NCBI GenBank assembly: GCA_937872165.1
Contig: CALMOR010000079.1
Location: 1 to 19,020 of the forward strand
Origin: an uncultured Burkholderiales bacterium
Lineage (GTDB): Bacteria > Pseudomonadota > Gammaproteobacteria > Burkholderiales > Burkholderiaceae_D
DNA length: 19,020 nucleotides
Direction: 5' to 3'
Positions 6,978 to 14,792 of the stretch are shown here, in pieces. The translations under genes were made by a program, and so were the position numbers. Numbering within the stretch: the first letter of the stretch is position 1; each line of letters starts with the position of its first letter. The notes below the pieces were generated by a model. The model was not told where the DNA came from. It made no database searches and saw only the letters and a list, made by a program, of their open reading frames with translations.

Positions 6978-7985
6978 ATGACTCTCCCTGTCGTCCTGCA
7001 GCGCCTGCGTCTGCCCGTCGTCGCGGCGCCGCTCTTCATCATCTCGACTCCCGACCTCGTGATCGCGCAGTGCAAGGCCGGCATCGTCGGCTCGTTTCCC
7101 GCGCTCAACGCGCGTCCGAAGGAACTGCTCGAGTCGTGGCTGATCCGGATCACCGAAGAGCTCGCGGCTCACGACCGGCTCCATCCCGACGCGCCGTCGG
7201 CTCCGTTCGCGGTCAACCAGATCGTCCATCGATCGAACGACCGCCTCGAGCACGACGTCGCGCTCTGCGCCGACTATCGAGTCCCGCTCGTCATCACGTC
7301 GGGCGGCGCCCGGCCCGACATCAACGAGGCGATCCACGCCTACGGCGGCCTCGTGTTTCACGACGTGATCAACGATGCGTTCGCGAGGAAGGCGATCGCG
7401 AAGGGCGCGGACGGCCTGGTCGCAGTGGCTGCGGGCGCCGGGGGTCATGCGGGCACGTTGTCGCCGTTCGCGCTGATCCAGGAGATCCGCGCGTGGTTCG
7501 ACGGGCCGCTGCTGCTGTCGGGGGCGATCGCTTCGGGTCGATCGATCCTCGCCGCCCTCGCGACCGGCGCCGACCTCGCCTACATCGGCTCCGCTTTCAT
7601 GCCGACCACCGAAGCCAATGCCGTCGCGCAGTACAAGGACATGGTGACCGCCTGTTCGTCGGCCGATGTCGTCTACACGAACCTGTTCACCGGCGTGCAC
7701 GGCAACTACCTGCGGCCATCGATCGCACGGGCCGGCCTCGATCCCGACAACCTGCCGGTCAGCGACCCGTCGAAGATGGACTTCGGCACCGAGGACAAGG
7801 TCAAGCCGTGGAAGGACATCTGGGGATGCGGTCAGGGTATCGGGGTCCTGCGCGACGTGCTGCCGACCGCGGTACTGGTCGATCGCTTCGCCGCCGAGTT
7901 CCACGCGGCCCGGCGCGAACTGTCGGCACGCGTCGATGTGTCCGCGAGCGCCCGCAGCGCGCCGGACACGCCGATCGCCGCGTAG
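6978..7985 (+). CDS. Nitronate monooxygenase / 2-nitropropane dioxygenase family flavoprotein
   Basis: 335 aa. ATG at 6978 with GAGGA 8 bp upstream; the open frame extends further upstream without support. FMN TIM-barrel signatures: start LPVVAAPLFIISTPDLVIAQ, ITSGGARPDI (107-115), GAGGHAGTLSPF (153-164) with the conserved His157, and SGAIASGRSILAALATGADLAYIGSAF (181-207), the phosphate-binding segment. Members oxidise alkyl nitronates, but many homologues in CoA-ester pathways act as FMN-dependent reductases or dehydrogenases. Its tight linkage to an acyl-CoA ligase suggests a role on a CoA-linked intermediate rather than nitroalkane detoxification (inference). Confidence 0.88.
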   Translation: MTLPVVLQRLRLPVVAAPLFIISTPDLVIAQCKAGIVGSFPALNARPKELLESWLIRITEELAAHDRLHPDAPSAPFAVNQIVHRSNDRLEHDVALCADYRVPLVITSGGARPDINEAIHAYGGLVFHDVINDAFARKAIAKGADGLVAVAAGAGGHAGTLSPFALIQEIRAWFDGPLLLSGAIASGRSILAALATGADLAYIGSAFMPTTEANAVAQYKDMVTACSSADVVYTNLFTGVHGNYLRPSIARAGLDPDNLPVSDPSKMDFGTEDKVKPWKDIWGCGQGIGVLRDVLPTAVLVDRFAAEFHAARRELSARVDVSASARSAPDTPIAA

Positions 7986-7996
7986 CCGGCTGGCGA

Positions 7997-8016
7997 ACGG
8001 CCGACGCGTCGGCCGT
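7997..8016. terminator. 20-bp perfect palindrome between convergent operons
   Basis: ACGGCCGACG and its complement CGTCGGCCGT abut with no spacer, in the 95-bp gap between the NMO and thiolase stop codons. A second, weaker stem GCATCG...CGATGC follows (8042-8065). The position suits a bidirectional terminator, but there is no T-run. Confidence 0.4.
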
Positions 8017-8080
8017 CACGGCGCCGGGCAGTTCTCCCGAAGCATCGACCGTCGATCGACGATGCCCCGGGCAGGGGCCG

Positions 8081-9325
8081 TCAGTGCACGCGTTCGAAGA
8101 TGCCGACGTGCGCCGCCGCTTCCTCGACGCCCCACAAGCCGCCCCCGTTCTCCTGGATGCCGAAGCGAGCGCCGTGCACCTGCCGCGCGCCGCACTCGCC
8201 ACGCAGCTGACCGACGATCTCGAAGATCTGCCCGATGCCGGTGGCACCGATCGGATGACCCTTCGATTCGAGCCCGCCCGACGGATTGACGGGAATCCGG
8301 CCGCCGATCGTCGTCTCGCCGCTCTCGGCCGCATGGCCGCTCTGCCCTTCTTCGCACAGGCCCAGGTTCTCGGTCTGGATCAGTTCGCCGATGGCGGTGG
8401 CGTCGTGTACCTCGGCGACGTGCATCGCGTCGGGTCCGAGCCCCGCCTCTTCATAGGCCGCGAGCGCGGTCAGCCGCGTGATGTGCCGCGACAGGTCGTC
8501 GCCGGAGCGCCGCGAAGCCGATCGCATCGCGCTGGCGCGGACCCGCACCGCTCGCGCGCGGTCGGCGCCGAGCCGGGCGAGGCCGTCGTCGGTGCACAGG
8601 ATCATGGCGGCCGCGCCGTCCGAGATCGGCGCGCACATCGGCAACGTCAGCGGAAACGTGATCGGCGGCGCCTGCAGGACCTCGTCGGTCGTCATCGCGG
8701 CACGGTACTGCGCACGCGGGTTGTGGACGGAATGCGTGTGGTTCTTCGCCGCGGCGGCCGCGATCTGTCGTTGCGTGATGCCATGCCGCTGCATGATCTG
8801 GCGACCGAATGCCGCGTAGACGTCCATGAAGACGCTGTACGGCTTCGGCGACGTCGTTCCGGGCGGTGGTTCCATGCCCTCGCCGAGTCTCCTGAGCAGA
8901 TCGAAGTTCTCCTCGACCGTCTCGATGTCCCAGGCCGAATCGAAGAGGCTGAACATCTTCGCCTTGTCCGTCGAGAAGAGCTTCTCGGCCCCGATCGCCA
9001 GCGCGACCTCCGCGGCACCGGCGCGCAACTGCATCAGCGCCAGGTGGAACGCGGACGACGCGGTGGCGCAGGCGTTCTCGACGTTGTGGATCGGAATGCC
9101 GTCGAAGCCGTCGGGCAAAAGCGCGATCTGTCCACGCGTCGACATCTGACCGTGCATGAACCCCTGAGCCACGTTTCCGAAGAAGGCGACGTCGATCTGG
9201 TCGCGACGACATCCCGCATCCTGGACGGCGTCCTCGACGGCCGACGCGCTCAGCTGCTTGAGGCTCTTGTCGAGATGCCGCCCGAACGGTGTCATGCCGA
9301 CGCCGACTACATAGACTTCTTTCAT
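8081..9325 (-). CDS. SCP2-type thiolase (acetyl-CoA acetyltransferase family)
   Basis: 414 aa. ATG at 9325 begins MKEVYVVGVGMTPFGRH, the typical thiolase start, with AGGA upstream; the longer frame to 9493 overlaps the enoyl-CoA hydratase gene. The nucleophile is Cys86 in NVENACATASSAF. The C-terminal half has EVHDATAIGEL and SGGLESKGHPIGATG; the HD-x-x and GHPIGATG motifs are those of lipid-transfer (SCP-x) thiolases. These cleave 3-ketoacyl-CoAs, often with branched or steroid-like side chains. Such thiolases often pair with a DUF35 OB-fold subunit, and none is present in this window. It is the last gene of the SDR-led operon, 64 bp after the hydratase gene. Confidence 0.9.
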   Translation of the reverse strand: MKEVYVVGVGMTPFGRHLDKSLKQLSASAVEDAVQDAGCRRDQIDVAFFGNVAQGFMHGQMSTRGQIALLPDGFDGIPIHNVENACATASSAFHLALMQLRAGAAEVALAIGAEKLFSTDKAKMFSLFDSAWDIETVEENFDLLRRLGEGMEPPPGTTSPKPYSVFMDVYAAFGRQIMQRHGITQRQIAAAAAKNHTHSVHNPRAQYRAAMTTDEVLQAPPITFPLTLPMCAPISDGAAAMILCTDDGLARLGADRARAVRVRASAMRSASRRSGDDLSRHITRLTALAAYEEAGLGPDAMHVAEVHDATAIGELIQTENLGLCEEGQSGHAAESGETTIGGRIPVNPSGGLESKGHPIGATGIGQIFEIVGQLRGECGARQVHGARFGIQENGGGLWGVEEAAAHVGIFERVH

Positions 9326-9389
9326 GGTCGTTTTCCTGGTTGTGCGACGTTCCATGCGCGACCGCGCCACCGGTTCGATCGCCGTGATG

Positions 9390-10196
9390 TCAGCAACCGC
9401 GATAGGCGGGCTTTCGCTTCTCGACGAATGCGGCCAGACCTTCGTTCCGGTCGTACGACGCCGTGTGCGACGCGCCCATCGCGATCTCGGCACGCAACGC
9501 CACGTCCTTCGGTTGTTCCTGGCCGTCGAGCACCAGCGACTTCATCCGCGCGAGCACGAGGGCGCTCTTGTCGGCGATGCGGCGGCTGGTCGCCTCGAGC
9601 AGGGCGTCGAGTCCCGCCGCCGGCACGACGAAGTCCACCAGGCCCCACGCCAGAGCCTGTTCGGCCGTCAGCAAGTCGCCGGTGAACATCATGTACTTGG
9701 CACGAGCCGCGCCGATCCTTCGCGGCAGTCGCACGCTGCCGCCGGCGCCGGGAAGCTGCGCGAACTTCGCGTGGCCTTCGCCGATCGTCGCCGTGTCGAC
9801 GGCGATGGCGAAGTCGCAGCACAGGATCAGCTCGAGACCGCCGGCGAGCGCGACGCCGTTGACGACGGCGATGGTCGGCACGCCGAGCCGCTCGAGGCGA
9901 TCGAAGACCTTGCCGGTACGGGTCAGGAACGCGGCCAGCGCCTGGGCCTGATCGACGGCCGAGTCGGTCTCTGACAGGACGCCCTTCAGGTCGGCGCCGG
10001 CGCAGAACGCCTTGCCGTTGCCGGTGACGACGACGAGGCGGATATCGCGCTCGCGCTCCACCCGGTCGCAGGCCGCGGCGAGCGCCGCGACGATGTCCGC
10101 ATCGAGCGCGTTGAATGCGTCGGGACGGTTCAAGGTCAGCCACAACGCGGCCTCCCGGCGTTCGAGAAGCAGTGGCGGCGGGGCTAGTTCGATCAT
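9390..10196 (-). CDS. Enoyl-CoA hydratase/isomerase family protein
   Basis: 268 aa. ATG at 10196 starts MIELAPPPLLLERREAALWLTLNRPDAFNALD, normal for a crotonase; the enclosing open frame from 11333 runs antisense-frame through the dehydrogenase gene and is not real. Oxyanion-hole segments AFCAGADL (63-70) and GVALAGGLEL (114-123) are present. The first catalytic glutamate is kept (E122 in GGLEL), but the position aligning with the second one in HAKFAQLPGAGG is His142, so it may be an isomerase or a hydratase using an altered base. It lies between the acyl-CoA dehydrogenase and thiolase genes, where a hydratase step is expected. The ribosome-binding site is weak, and a 170-bp gap precedes the gene. 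Confidence 0.88.
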   Translation of the reverse strand: MIELAPPPLLLERREAALWLTLNRPDAFNALDADIVAALAAACDRVERERDIRLVVVTGNGKAFCAGADLKGVLSETDSAVDQAQALAAFLTRTGKVFDRLERLGVPTIAVVNGVALAGGLELILCCDFAIAVDTATIGEGHAKFAQLPGAGGSVRLPRRIGAARAKYMMFTGDLLTAEQALAWGLVDFVVPAAGLDALLEATSRRIADKSALVLARMKSLVLDGQEQPKDVALRAEIAMGASHTASYDRNEGLAAFVEKRKPAYRGC

Positions 10197-10366
10197 GATC
10201 GTTTCGCGCTGTTCGGTTCGGGTCGAAGGGCCGGCGCGCGGCGCGGCCGACGCACCCGCATCCCGGTCCAGGGCCGGCGCTCGATGCCGTGGAGAGGTCG
10301 CACGACGGTGCCGACCGGTCGCGGATCGCAAGCGGCGTCGTCGTGGCTCGGCCTGTTCGACATGCG

Positions 10367-11500
10367 TCAGCGACTCGCGAGATCGCGGCTGATGATCACG
10401 CGCTGGATGTCGCCGGTGCCTTCGTAGATCTGGCAGACGCGGACATCGCGATAGATGCGCTCGACCGGACATCCGACGATGTAGCCGTAGCCGCCGAAGA
10501 TCGAGATGGCGTCCGAGCACACGCTCTCGGCCATCTCGGCGGCGTAGCACTTCGCGATCGCCGCCTCGCGATCGCAGGCGATGCCCGCGTCGAGCAGCGA
10601 CGCCGCATGATGGACGTACTGCCGCGCGATCTCGACCTTCGTCAGCATGTCGGCCAGGCGGAAGGCGATGGCCTGGTGTTGCACGATGGTCTTGCCGAAC
10701 GCGCTTCGTTGCTGCGCGTAGTCGAGTGCGCTCTCGTAGGCGGCCCGCGCCATGCCGACCGCCTGGGCACCGACCGAGATGCGACCGGCGGAAAGCGACG
10801 CGAGCGCCTGCGCGTAACCGCCTCCGAGCGCGCCGAGCACGTTGGCTTCGGGAACCCTGCAGTCCTCGAGGAAGATCTCGGCCGTGTCCGAACAGCGCTG
10901 CCCCATCTTCCTTTCGATCCGCCCGACGCGGAATCCGGGCGTGCCGGTCGGCACGATGAACAGCGTGACGCCGTGGCGACCGGCCGTTCGATCGGTCACG
11001 GCCATCACGAGAGCGACGCCCGCCCGCCGGCCGTTCGTGATGAACTGCTTGGTGCCGTCGAGCGCCCAGAAATCCCGGTCCCGGCGGCCGCTGGTCCGGA
11101 TCATCGCCGTGTCGGATCCGCCTTGCGGCTCGGTCAGGCAGAAGGCGCCGACGGTCGCGCCCCGCGTCATCGCGGGGAGGAACCGCGCGCGCTGCTCGTC
11201 GCTGCCGAGATCGGCCAGTGTCGCGCAGGCGAAGTTGTGCACGTGCATCAGGGTCGAGACGCCGCCGCACCCGGCGGCGATCTCTTCCATGACGATGGCG
11301 TTGATCAGATGACTCGCGCCGGCGCCACCCCATCGCTCCGGGACCAGCAGCCCCATGAAGCCGAGCGCGGCGAGCGCGCCGACGACCGTCTCGGGGCAGT
11401 CGCCGAGTTCGTCCCAGGTCGCCGCATGCGGCAACAGCTGCTCCTGCGCATAGCGACGCGCCGTCTCGCGGATCGTGGCCTGCTCTTCATCGAGTCGCAT
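10367..11500 (-). CDS. Acyl-CoA dehydrogenase
   Basis: 377 aa, standard length. ATG at 11500 with GAGGG about 6 bp upstream. N-terminal helical domain starts MRLDEEQATIRETARRYAQE; the FAD/substrate signature AFCLTEPQGGSD is present, followed by a GTKQFITNG beta-domain motif, and the C-terminal domain has RSAFGKTIVQHQAIAFRLADM. The catalytic base is Glu360 in IYEGTGDIQR, the same place as in short- and medium-chain dehydrogenases. It introduces the alpha-beta double bond into an acyl-CoA, passing electrons to ETF. It is the third gene of the SDR-led operon, 53 bp after the nitroreductase-family gene. Confidence 0.93.
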   Translation of the reverse strand: MRLDEEQATIRETARRYAQEQLLPHAATWDELGDCPETVVGALAALGFMGLLVPERWGGAGASHLINAIVMEEIAAGCGGVSTLMHVHNFACATLADLGSDEQRARFLPAMTRGATVGAFCLTEPQGGSDTAMIRTSGRRDRDFWALDGTKQFITNGRRAGVALVMAVTDRTAGRHGVTLFIVPTGTPGFRVGRIERKMGQRCSDTAEIFLEDCRVPEANVLGALGGGYAQALASLSAGRISVGAQAVGMARAAYESALDYAQQRSAFGKTIVQHQAIAFRLADMLTKVEIARQYVHHAASLLDAGIACDREAAIAKCYAAEMAESVCSDAISIFGGYGYIVGCPVERIYRDVRVCQIYEGTGDIQRVIISRDLASR

Positions 11501-11553
11501 GGCGACCCTCGACCATCGACGTCCGTTCGATCCGCGACCGCAGACCCGTCGCG

Positions 11554-12237
11554 TCAGTCATGGAAGCGGGTGAATCCGACGGCCGGTTCACGTTCGGTCA
11601 CCACCTGGTTGACGATCGCAGATCGATCGGCATATCCCATCGACATGCCGCCCATCACCACCTGGTCCGACGGAATCCCGAGCACCTCGACGATGACCCG
11701 ATGGAACAGCGCGAAAGCCGCCTGCATGCAGGTGTCCAGGCCGCGCGCGCGCGCCGCGATCATCATCGTCTGCAGGAACATGCCGAGGTCCATCGCGCTG
11801 CCGGGCACCATCAGCCGATCGATCGTGAAGATGAAACCGAGCGGCGCTCCGAAGAACACGAAGTTCTGTCCCACCTGTTCGTGGATGCGTGACGCGTCGC
11901 CGCGGGGAATGCCGAGCAGCGTGTACATGTCGCGTCCGACCTTGCGCCGTCGATCGATGTACGGCGACACCCACTCCGACGGATAGGAGTCGAACTCCGC
12001 GGTATGGAGGCCCACCGCGGCGGGGTCGTTGAACGCGGCGAGGATCGCTTCGCTGAGGCGCGCCTGCGTCCTGCCGGTGACGGCGTGGACCTTCCAGGGT
12101 TGCGTGTTGTGTCCCGAGGGCGCGCGCGACGCGACGTTCAGGATCTCGAGCACCAACGCGTGCGCGACCGGCGAGGGCAGGAACTGTCGGATGGAGCGTC
12201 GCGATTCGATCGCTTCGTCGACCGGTGATGGGGACAT
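11554..12237 (-). CDS. Nitroreductase-family FMN oxidoreductase
   Basis: 227 aa from ATG at 12237. The start is uncertain: the frame is open to GTG 12288, and a TTG at 12252 has the best ribosome-binding site (GGGAGAG, 8 bp away). FMN-binding family pattern: AIESRRSIRQFLPSPV near the start, then ASRAPSGHNTQPWKVHAV, and near the end a GGMSMGYAD motif. The family uses FMN and NAD(P)H to reduce nitro groups, quinones or enones. Inside a beta-oxidation operon a ring- or enone-reducing role seems more likely than nitro reduction (inference). It lies between SDR (72 bp upstream) and the acyl-CoA dehydrogenase. Confidence 0.85.
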   Translation of the reverse strand: MSPSPVDEAIESRRSIRQFLPSPVAHALVLEILNVASRAPSGHNTQPWKVHAVTGRTQARLSEAILAAFNDPAAVGLHTAEFDSYPSEWVSPYIDRRRKVGRDMYTLLGIPRGDASRIHEQVGQNFVFFGAPLGFIFTIDRLMVPGSAMDLGMFLQTMMIAARARGLDTCMQAAFALFHRVIVEVLGIPSDQVVMGGMSMGYADRSAIVNQVVTEREPAVGFTRFHD

Positions 12238-12309
12238 GGGCACGGAATCCAACGAGCTCTCTCCCGCCTGTTTCCTATTCGGACCCACGAGCGCAGCGAT
12301 CGCCCATCG

Positions 12310-13101
12310 TCATTGCGAGATCGAGTAGCCGCCGTTGACCGGATACGTCTGTCCCGAGATCCAGCTCGCTGCCTCGGAGGCCAGGAAGAGGATCATGTTG
12401 GCGGCATCCGAAGGCTCTCCGATGCGCCGGATGATGTAGCTGCGCAGCATCTTCTTCGTCTGCGCCTCGTCGCCGAGCATGCCCTGAACGCCGGGCGTGT
12501 TGGTGCCGGCGAGGGCGACCGCGTTGACGCGGATGCCATGCGGTCCGAGCGCCTTGGCGAGCGCCCGCGAGAATCCCGCCGCGCCGGCCTTGGCGGCGGA
12601 GTAGACGGCCAGTTGAGGCTCCCCGATGCGCCCGGCGTCCGATATGACGTTGACGATGCTGCCGCCCGCGGCGCCATCGATCATCAGCGGAATCGCAGCG
12701 CGACAGACGTTCAGGACGCCGTAGAGATTCGTGCCCAGCCATCGGTCCCACTCGTCGGGGCCGGTTTCCCAGAACGGCGGCAAGTCGTCGGGAGTCCCGG
12801 TGGGTCCCGCGTTGCCGGCGTTGTTGACGACGATGTGCAGGCCACCGGCGTCCGAAGACGCCGCGAGCAACCGGCTCGTCATCGCGTCGAGGTCCGTGAC
12901 ATCGGCAGGGCACGCGATGCCGCGCGATCCCAGGGCGCTCACTTCGCGAGCGACGCGGTCGGCGCGATCGGCGTGGAAGTCGTTGACGATGACCGCGGCG
13001 CATCCGGCCCCGGCGAAGTGCAGCGCGGTCTGACGCCCGACGCCCTGTCCGGCGCCGGTGATCAGCGCCACCCGACCTTTCAGACTGAGGATGTCCTGCA
13101 C
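12310..13101 (-). CDS. Short-chain dehydrogenase/reductase (SDR)
   Basis: 263 aa from GTG at 13101, which has GAGGG 7 bp upstream and begins just ahead of LKGRVALITGAG, the normal SDR start. The frame stays open to an ATG at 13191, but that ATG lies inside the operator at 13184-13199, so it is rejected. Motifs: TGAGQGVG (15-22) for NAD(P), NNAG (93-96), catalytic S154, Y167 and K171 in YSAAK. D41 after the second strand (IVNDF) hints at NAD preference. It would oxidise a hydroxyacyl-CoA or ring alcohol in this pathway. It is the first gene of the SDR-nitroreductase-dehydrogenase-hydratase-thiolase operon. Confidence 0.88.
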   Translation of the reverse strand: MQDILSLKGRVALITGAGQGVGRQTALHFAGAGCAAVIVNDFHADRADRVAREVSALGSRGIACPADVTDLDAMTSRLLAASSDAGGLHIVVNNAGNAGPTGTPDDLPPFWETGPDEWDRWLGTNLYGVLNVCRAAIPLMIDGAAGGSIVNVISDAGRIGEPQLAVYSAAKAGAAGFSRALAKALGPHGIRVNAVALAGTNTPGVQGMLGDEAQTKKMLRSYIIRRIGEPSDAANMILFLASEAASWISGQTYPVNGGYSISQ

Positions 13102-13183
13102 GATTTTTCCCTCGGATGATCGACGCGTCGTCACTTCGACATCGGACGCCGCAGTCAACGACTGACCGTAGAGTCTCATCAAG

Positions 13184-13199
13184 TGACTCATTAGTCAAC
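13184..13199. promoter_or_regulatory. TetR-type operator upstream of the SDR-led operon (site 2)
   Basis: TGACTCATTAGTCAAC contains the perfect inverted repeat TGACT-CATT-AGTCA. On the minus strand it includes TTGACT (13198-13193), a good -35 for the SDR operon, so binding would block polymerase; a convincing -10 was not found. Thirteen of its 16 bases match the site at 5217. The 250 bp between the TetR stop and SDR start hold no gene. Confidence 0.65.
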
Positions 13200-13351
13200 A
13201 CCGGGGACGGCAGGTGGGTGCGGTTCGATGCCGCAGGTCGTTCGACCCGGATCGGCCGCTACGAGCCGTGCCCGTTCCGTCGCTGTGCCGTCGACGATGC
13301 GCGGTGCGGCCCGGTGCTACTCGCCGCGGCGGTCGCTGCGCGAGGTGGTCG

Positions 13352-14023
13352 TCAGCGGTCCACGGATCGCGCTCGGCGGGTGGCGCGCGCACGCGTACCG
13401 GCCGGCGCATCCGGCGCGGTCGGAAGCAGACCCGTGATCAGCAGCGCCGACAACTCCTTCGCGAGCGCTTCTCCGGTCATCTCGCCTGCCGGCGAGAACC
13501 AGCGCGGCATCCAGTTGATGGCTCCCATGAACGCGAAGACGGCGAGTTTCGGATTGACCTTGCGCAACGAGCCGTCAGCGATCCCCGTTTCGATCATGCG
13601 CACGAGGTTCGCTTGGAAGTGATCCCGTTGCTTGACCGCGCGGACCCGGTCTTCGGGGCGCAGCGCGTCGATCTCGAGCAGTGCGCTGCAGGCACCGAGC
13701 TGACCGAGCAGTTCGCCGATGTAGAACTCGAGCGTGGTCAGCAGGACGTGAGCACCGTTACCCTCGGTCTTGCGGGCTTCGGCGAAGGCGCGTTCGCCGA
13801 CGTCCCCGGCGGCCTTGTGGAGCTCGAACAGGATCTCCTGCTTGTCCCTGACGTAGTTGTAGAGCGTGCCCTTGGAGACCTGCAAGGTCTTCGCGACGTC
13901 GTCGAGCGAGGTGTTGTGATAGCCGTTCTTGCCGAACGCGCGTCCGGCTTCGCGGACGACGGCGTCCCGCTTGAGCCGCTGGATTTCGTCGGGGGATTGG
14001 AGAGCGTTCTTCCAGCGAGCCAC
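13352..14023 (-). CDS. TetR/AcrR family transcriptional regulator of the catabolic cluster
   Basis: 223 aa from GTG at 14023. The helix-turn-helix domain is RDAVVREAGRAFGKNGYHNTSLDDVAKTLQVSKGTLYNYVRDKQEILFEL (about 19-67), with SLDDVAKTLQVSKGTLYNYV as the DNA-reading unit. The C-terminal domain ends with NWMPRWFSPAGEMTGEALAKE, a common pattern in TetR regulators of fatty-acid and CoA-ester catabolism, whose inducers are often acyl-CoAs. It lies immediately upstream of the SDR-led operon in the same direction and downstream of its own operator-like region. With the shared motif it is the best candidate to repress both catabolic operons, the lone crotonase and DUF2867. The ribosome-binding site is poor. 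Confidence 0.88.
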   Translation of the reverse strand: MARWKNALQSPDEIQRLKRDAVVREAGRAFGKNGYHNTSLDDVAKTLQVSKGTLYNYVRDKQEILFELHKAAGDVGERAFAEARKTEGNGAHVLLTTLEFYIGELLGQLGACSALLEIDALRPEDRVRAVKQRDHFQANLVRMIETGIADGSLRKVNPKLAVFAFMGAINWMPRWFSPAGEMTGEALAKELSALLITGLLPTAPDAPAGTRARATRRARSVDR

Positions 14024-14053
14024 GTCAGCGTCCGATTCGAGGCGAGAAGACCG

Positions 14054-14102
14054 ATGATACGACGTTGCACAGGCGAGTCAGCCAACTGACTCATGTCGCA
14101 AC
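14054..14102 (-). promoter_or_regulatory. Promoter and operator region of the second TetR gene (site 3, diverged pair)
   Basis: GAGTCAG-CCAA-CTGACTC (14075-14092) is a perfect inverted repeat of the TGACTC half-site. Reading outward, TGACTCATGTCGCAAC (14087-14102) resembles site 2 (TGACTCAT and CAAC shared), and on the other strand TGACTC is followed seven bases later by CAAC. On the minus strand CTGACT (14081-14076) and TATCAT (14059-14054), 16 bp apart, form a plausible promoter covered by the repeat, fitting autoregulation. Confidence 0.5.
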
Positions 14103-14165
14103 GGTCCGCGCTGCGCAGATCGACGCGCTCGACCCGGACCGCTGCCGTTTCGCACGGGGACGCGC

Positions 14166-14762
14166 CTAATCGGAATCGGTCGGTCGGTCGGCGGGCCATC
14201 CCCGCGACGCCTCGCGAAGGGTCGCTCGAACGACCATCCGATGAAAAGGCCGGACGACGAAGAGGTAGGCACGTCCGAGCGGATTGTGGCAATGGACCAC
14301 GGTCGAGACGACGACGTGTTTGATGCCTCCGGTCGCGTCCCTTGCGGAGTCGACGAAGACCGAGACGCGGAAGTCGAGGTGGATGTCGTCCTGGCCCATC
14401 ACCACTTCGGCAGCCGATCGTCGATAGATCCTGAAAAGAAAGATCTGGTCGTGTCTTTCCTGGGGCGTCGACGGCCGAAGACTGCCCGACGTCTTGAGCC
14501 CGAACCCCCGGACCAGCGCATCGCGCAATGTCATCAGGGATGCGACCCAGCCAATGCGATTCGAGAAGAGATGGCGTGCGAGCGTTTCGGCGTCGCAGGA
14601 CGCGTCCGCCGGCAGGACCGCCTCGAACGCATCCTCGAGATCGATCCGGTCGAAGAAACCACGGATCGACGAGTCGCGAGGGATCGCCGTCGCCGTGACT
14701 TGCGAGACAAGCGGCATCGATGCTTTCGTTGCGTTCGTGGCCGAAGCGTTTTCACCGGCCAT
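14166..14762 (-). CDS. DUF2867 family protein
   Basis: 198 aa from ATG at 14762; M14 (14723) is an alternative, and the longer frame to 15152 runs through the promoter. Recognisable DUF2867 features: DAFEAVLPADAS, RHLFSNRIGWVASLMTLRDALVRGFGLKT, then VVMGQDDIHLDFRVSVFVD and VVSTVVHCHNPLGRAYLFVVRPFHRMVV near the end. The family has no established biochemical role; it is often fused to or found beside NAD-binding domains. It is a separate leftward gene upstream of the second TetR, with its own TTGACA promoter overlapped by operator site 4, so it probably belongs to the same regulon. The start lacks a clear ribosome-binding site. Confidence 0.8.
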   Translation of the reverse strand: MAGENASATNATKASMPLVSQVTATAIPRDSSIRGFFDRIDLEDAFEAVLPADASCDAETLARHLFSNRIGWVASLMTLRDALVRGFGLKTSGSLRPSTPQERHDQIFLFRIYRRSAAEVVMGQDDIHLDFRVSVFVDSARDATGGIKHVVVSTVVHCHNPLGRAYLFVVRPFHRMVVRATLREASRGWPADRPTDSD

Positions 14763-14792
14763 CGCAAGGCGCTGGCTCGACTGGATCCGATG

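Noticed and set aside
7070..9685. 871-codon rightward frame over NMO and thiolase genes
   Set aside because: Arg/Asp/Ala-rich with no motifs; it is the out-of-frame or antisense shadow of two well-supported genes in high-GC DNA.
9390..11333. 647-codon leftward frame spanning the acyl-CoA dehydrogenase gene
   Set aside because: Only its last 268 codons are a crotonase; the rest is an arginine-rich shadow of the dehydrogenase gene on the same strand in another frame.
4360..13101. Naming the catabolic cluster a steroid HIP pathway
   Set aside because: The SDR and NMO do not resemble the characterised subfamilies, IpdAB-like genes are absent, and the operator differs from the KstR2 motif; kept only as an analogy.
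12310..13191. ATG at 13191 as the SDR start
   Set aside because: It lies inside the operator palindrome at 13184-13199 and adds 30 residues before the normal SDR start; GTG at 13101 has a good ribosome-binding site.
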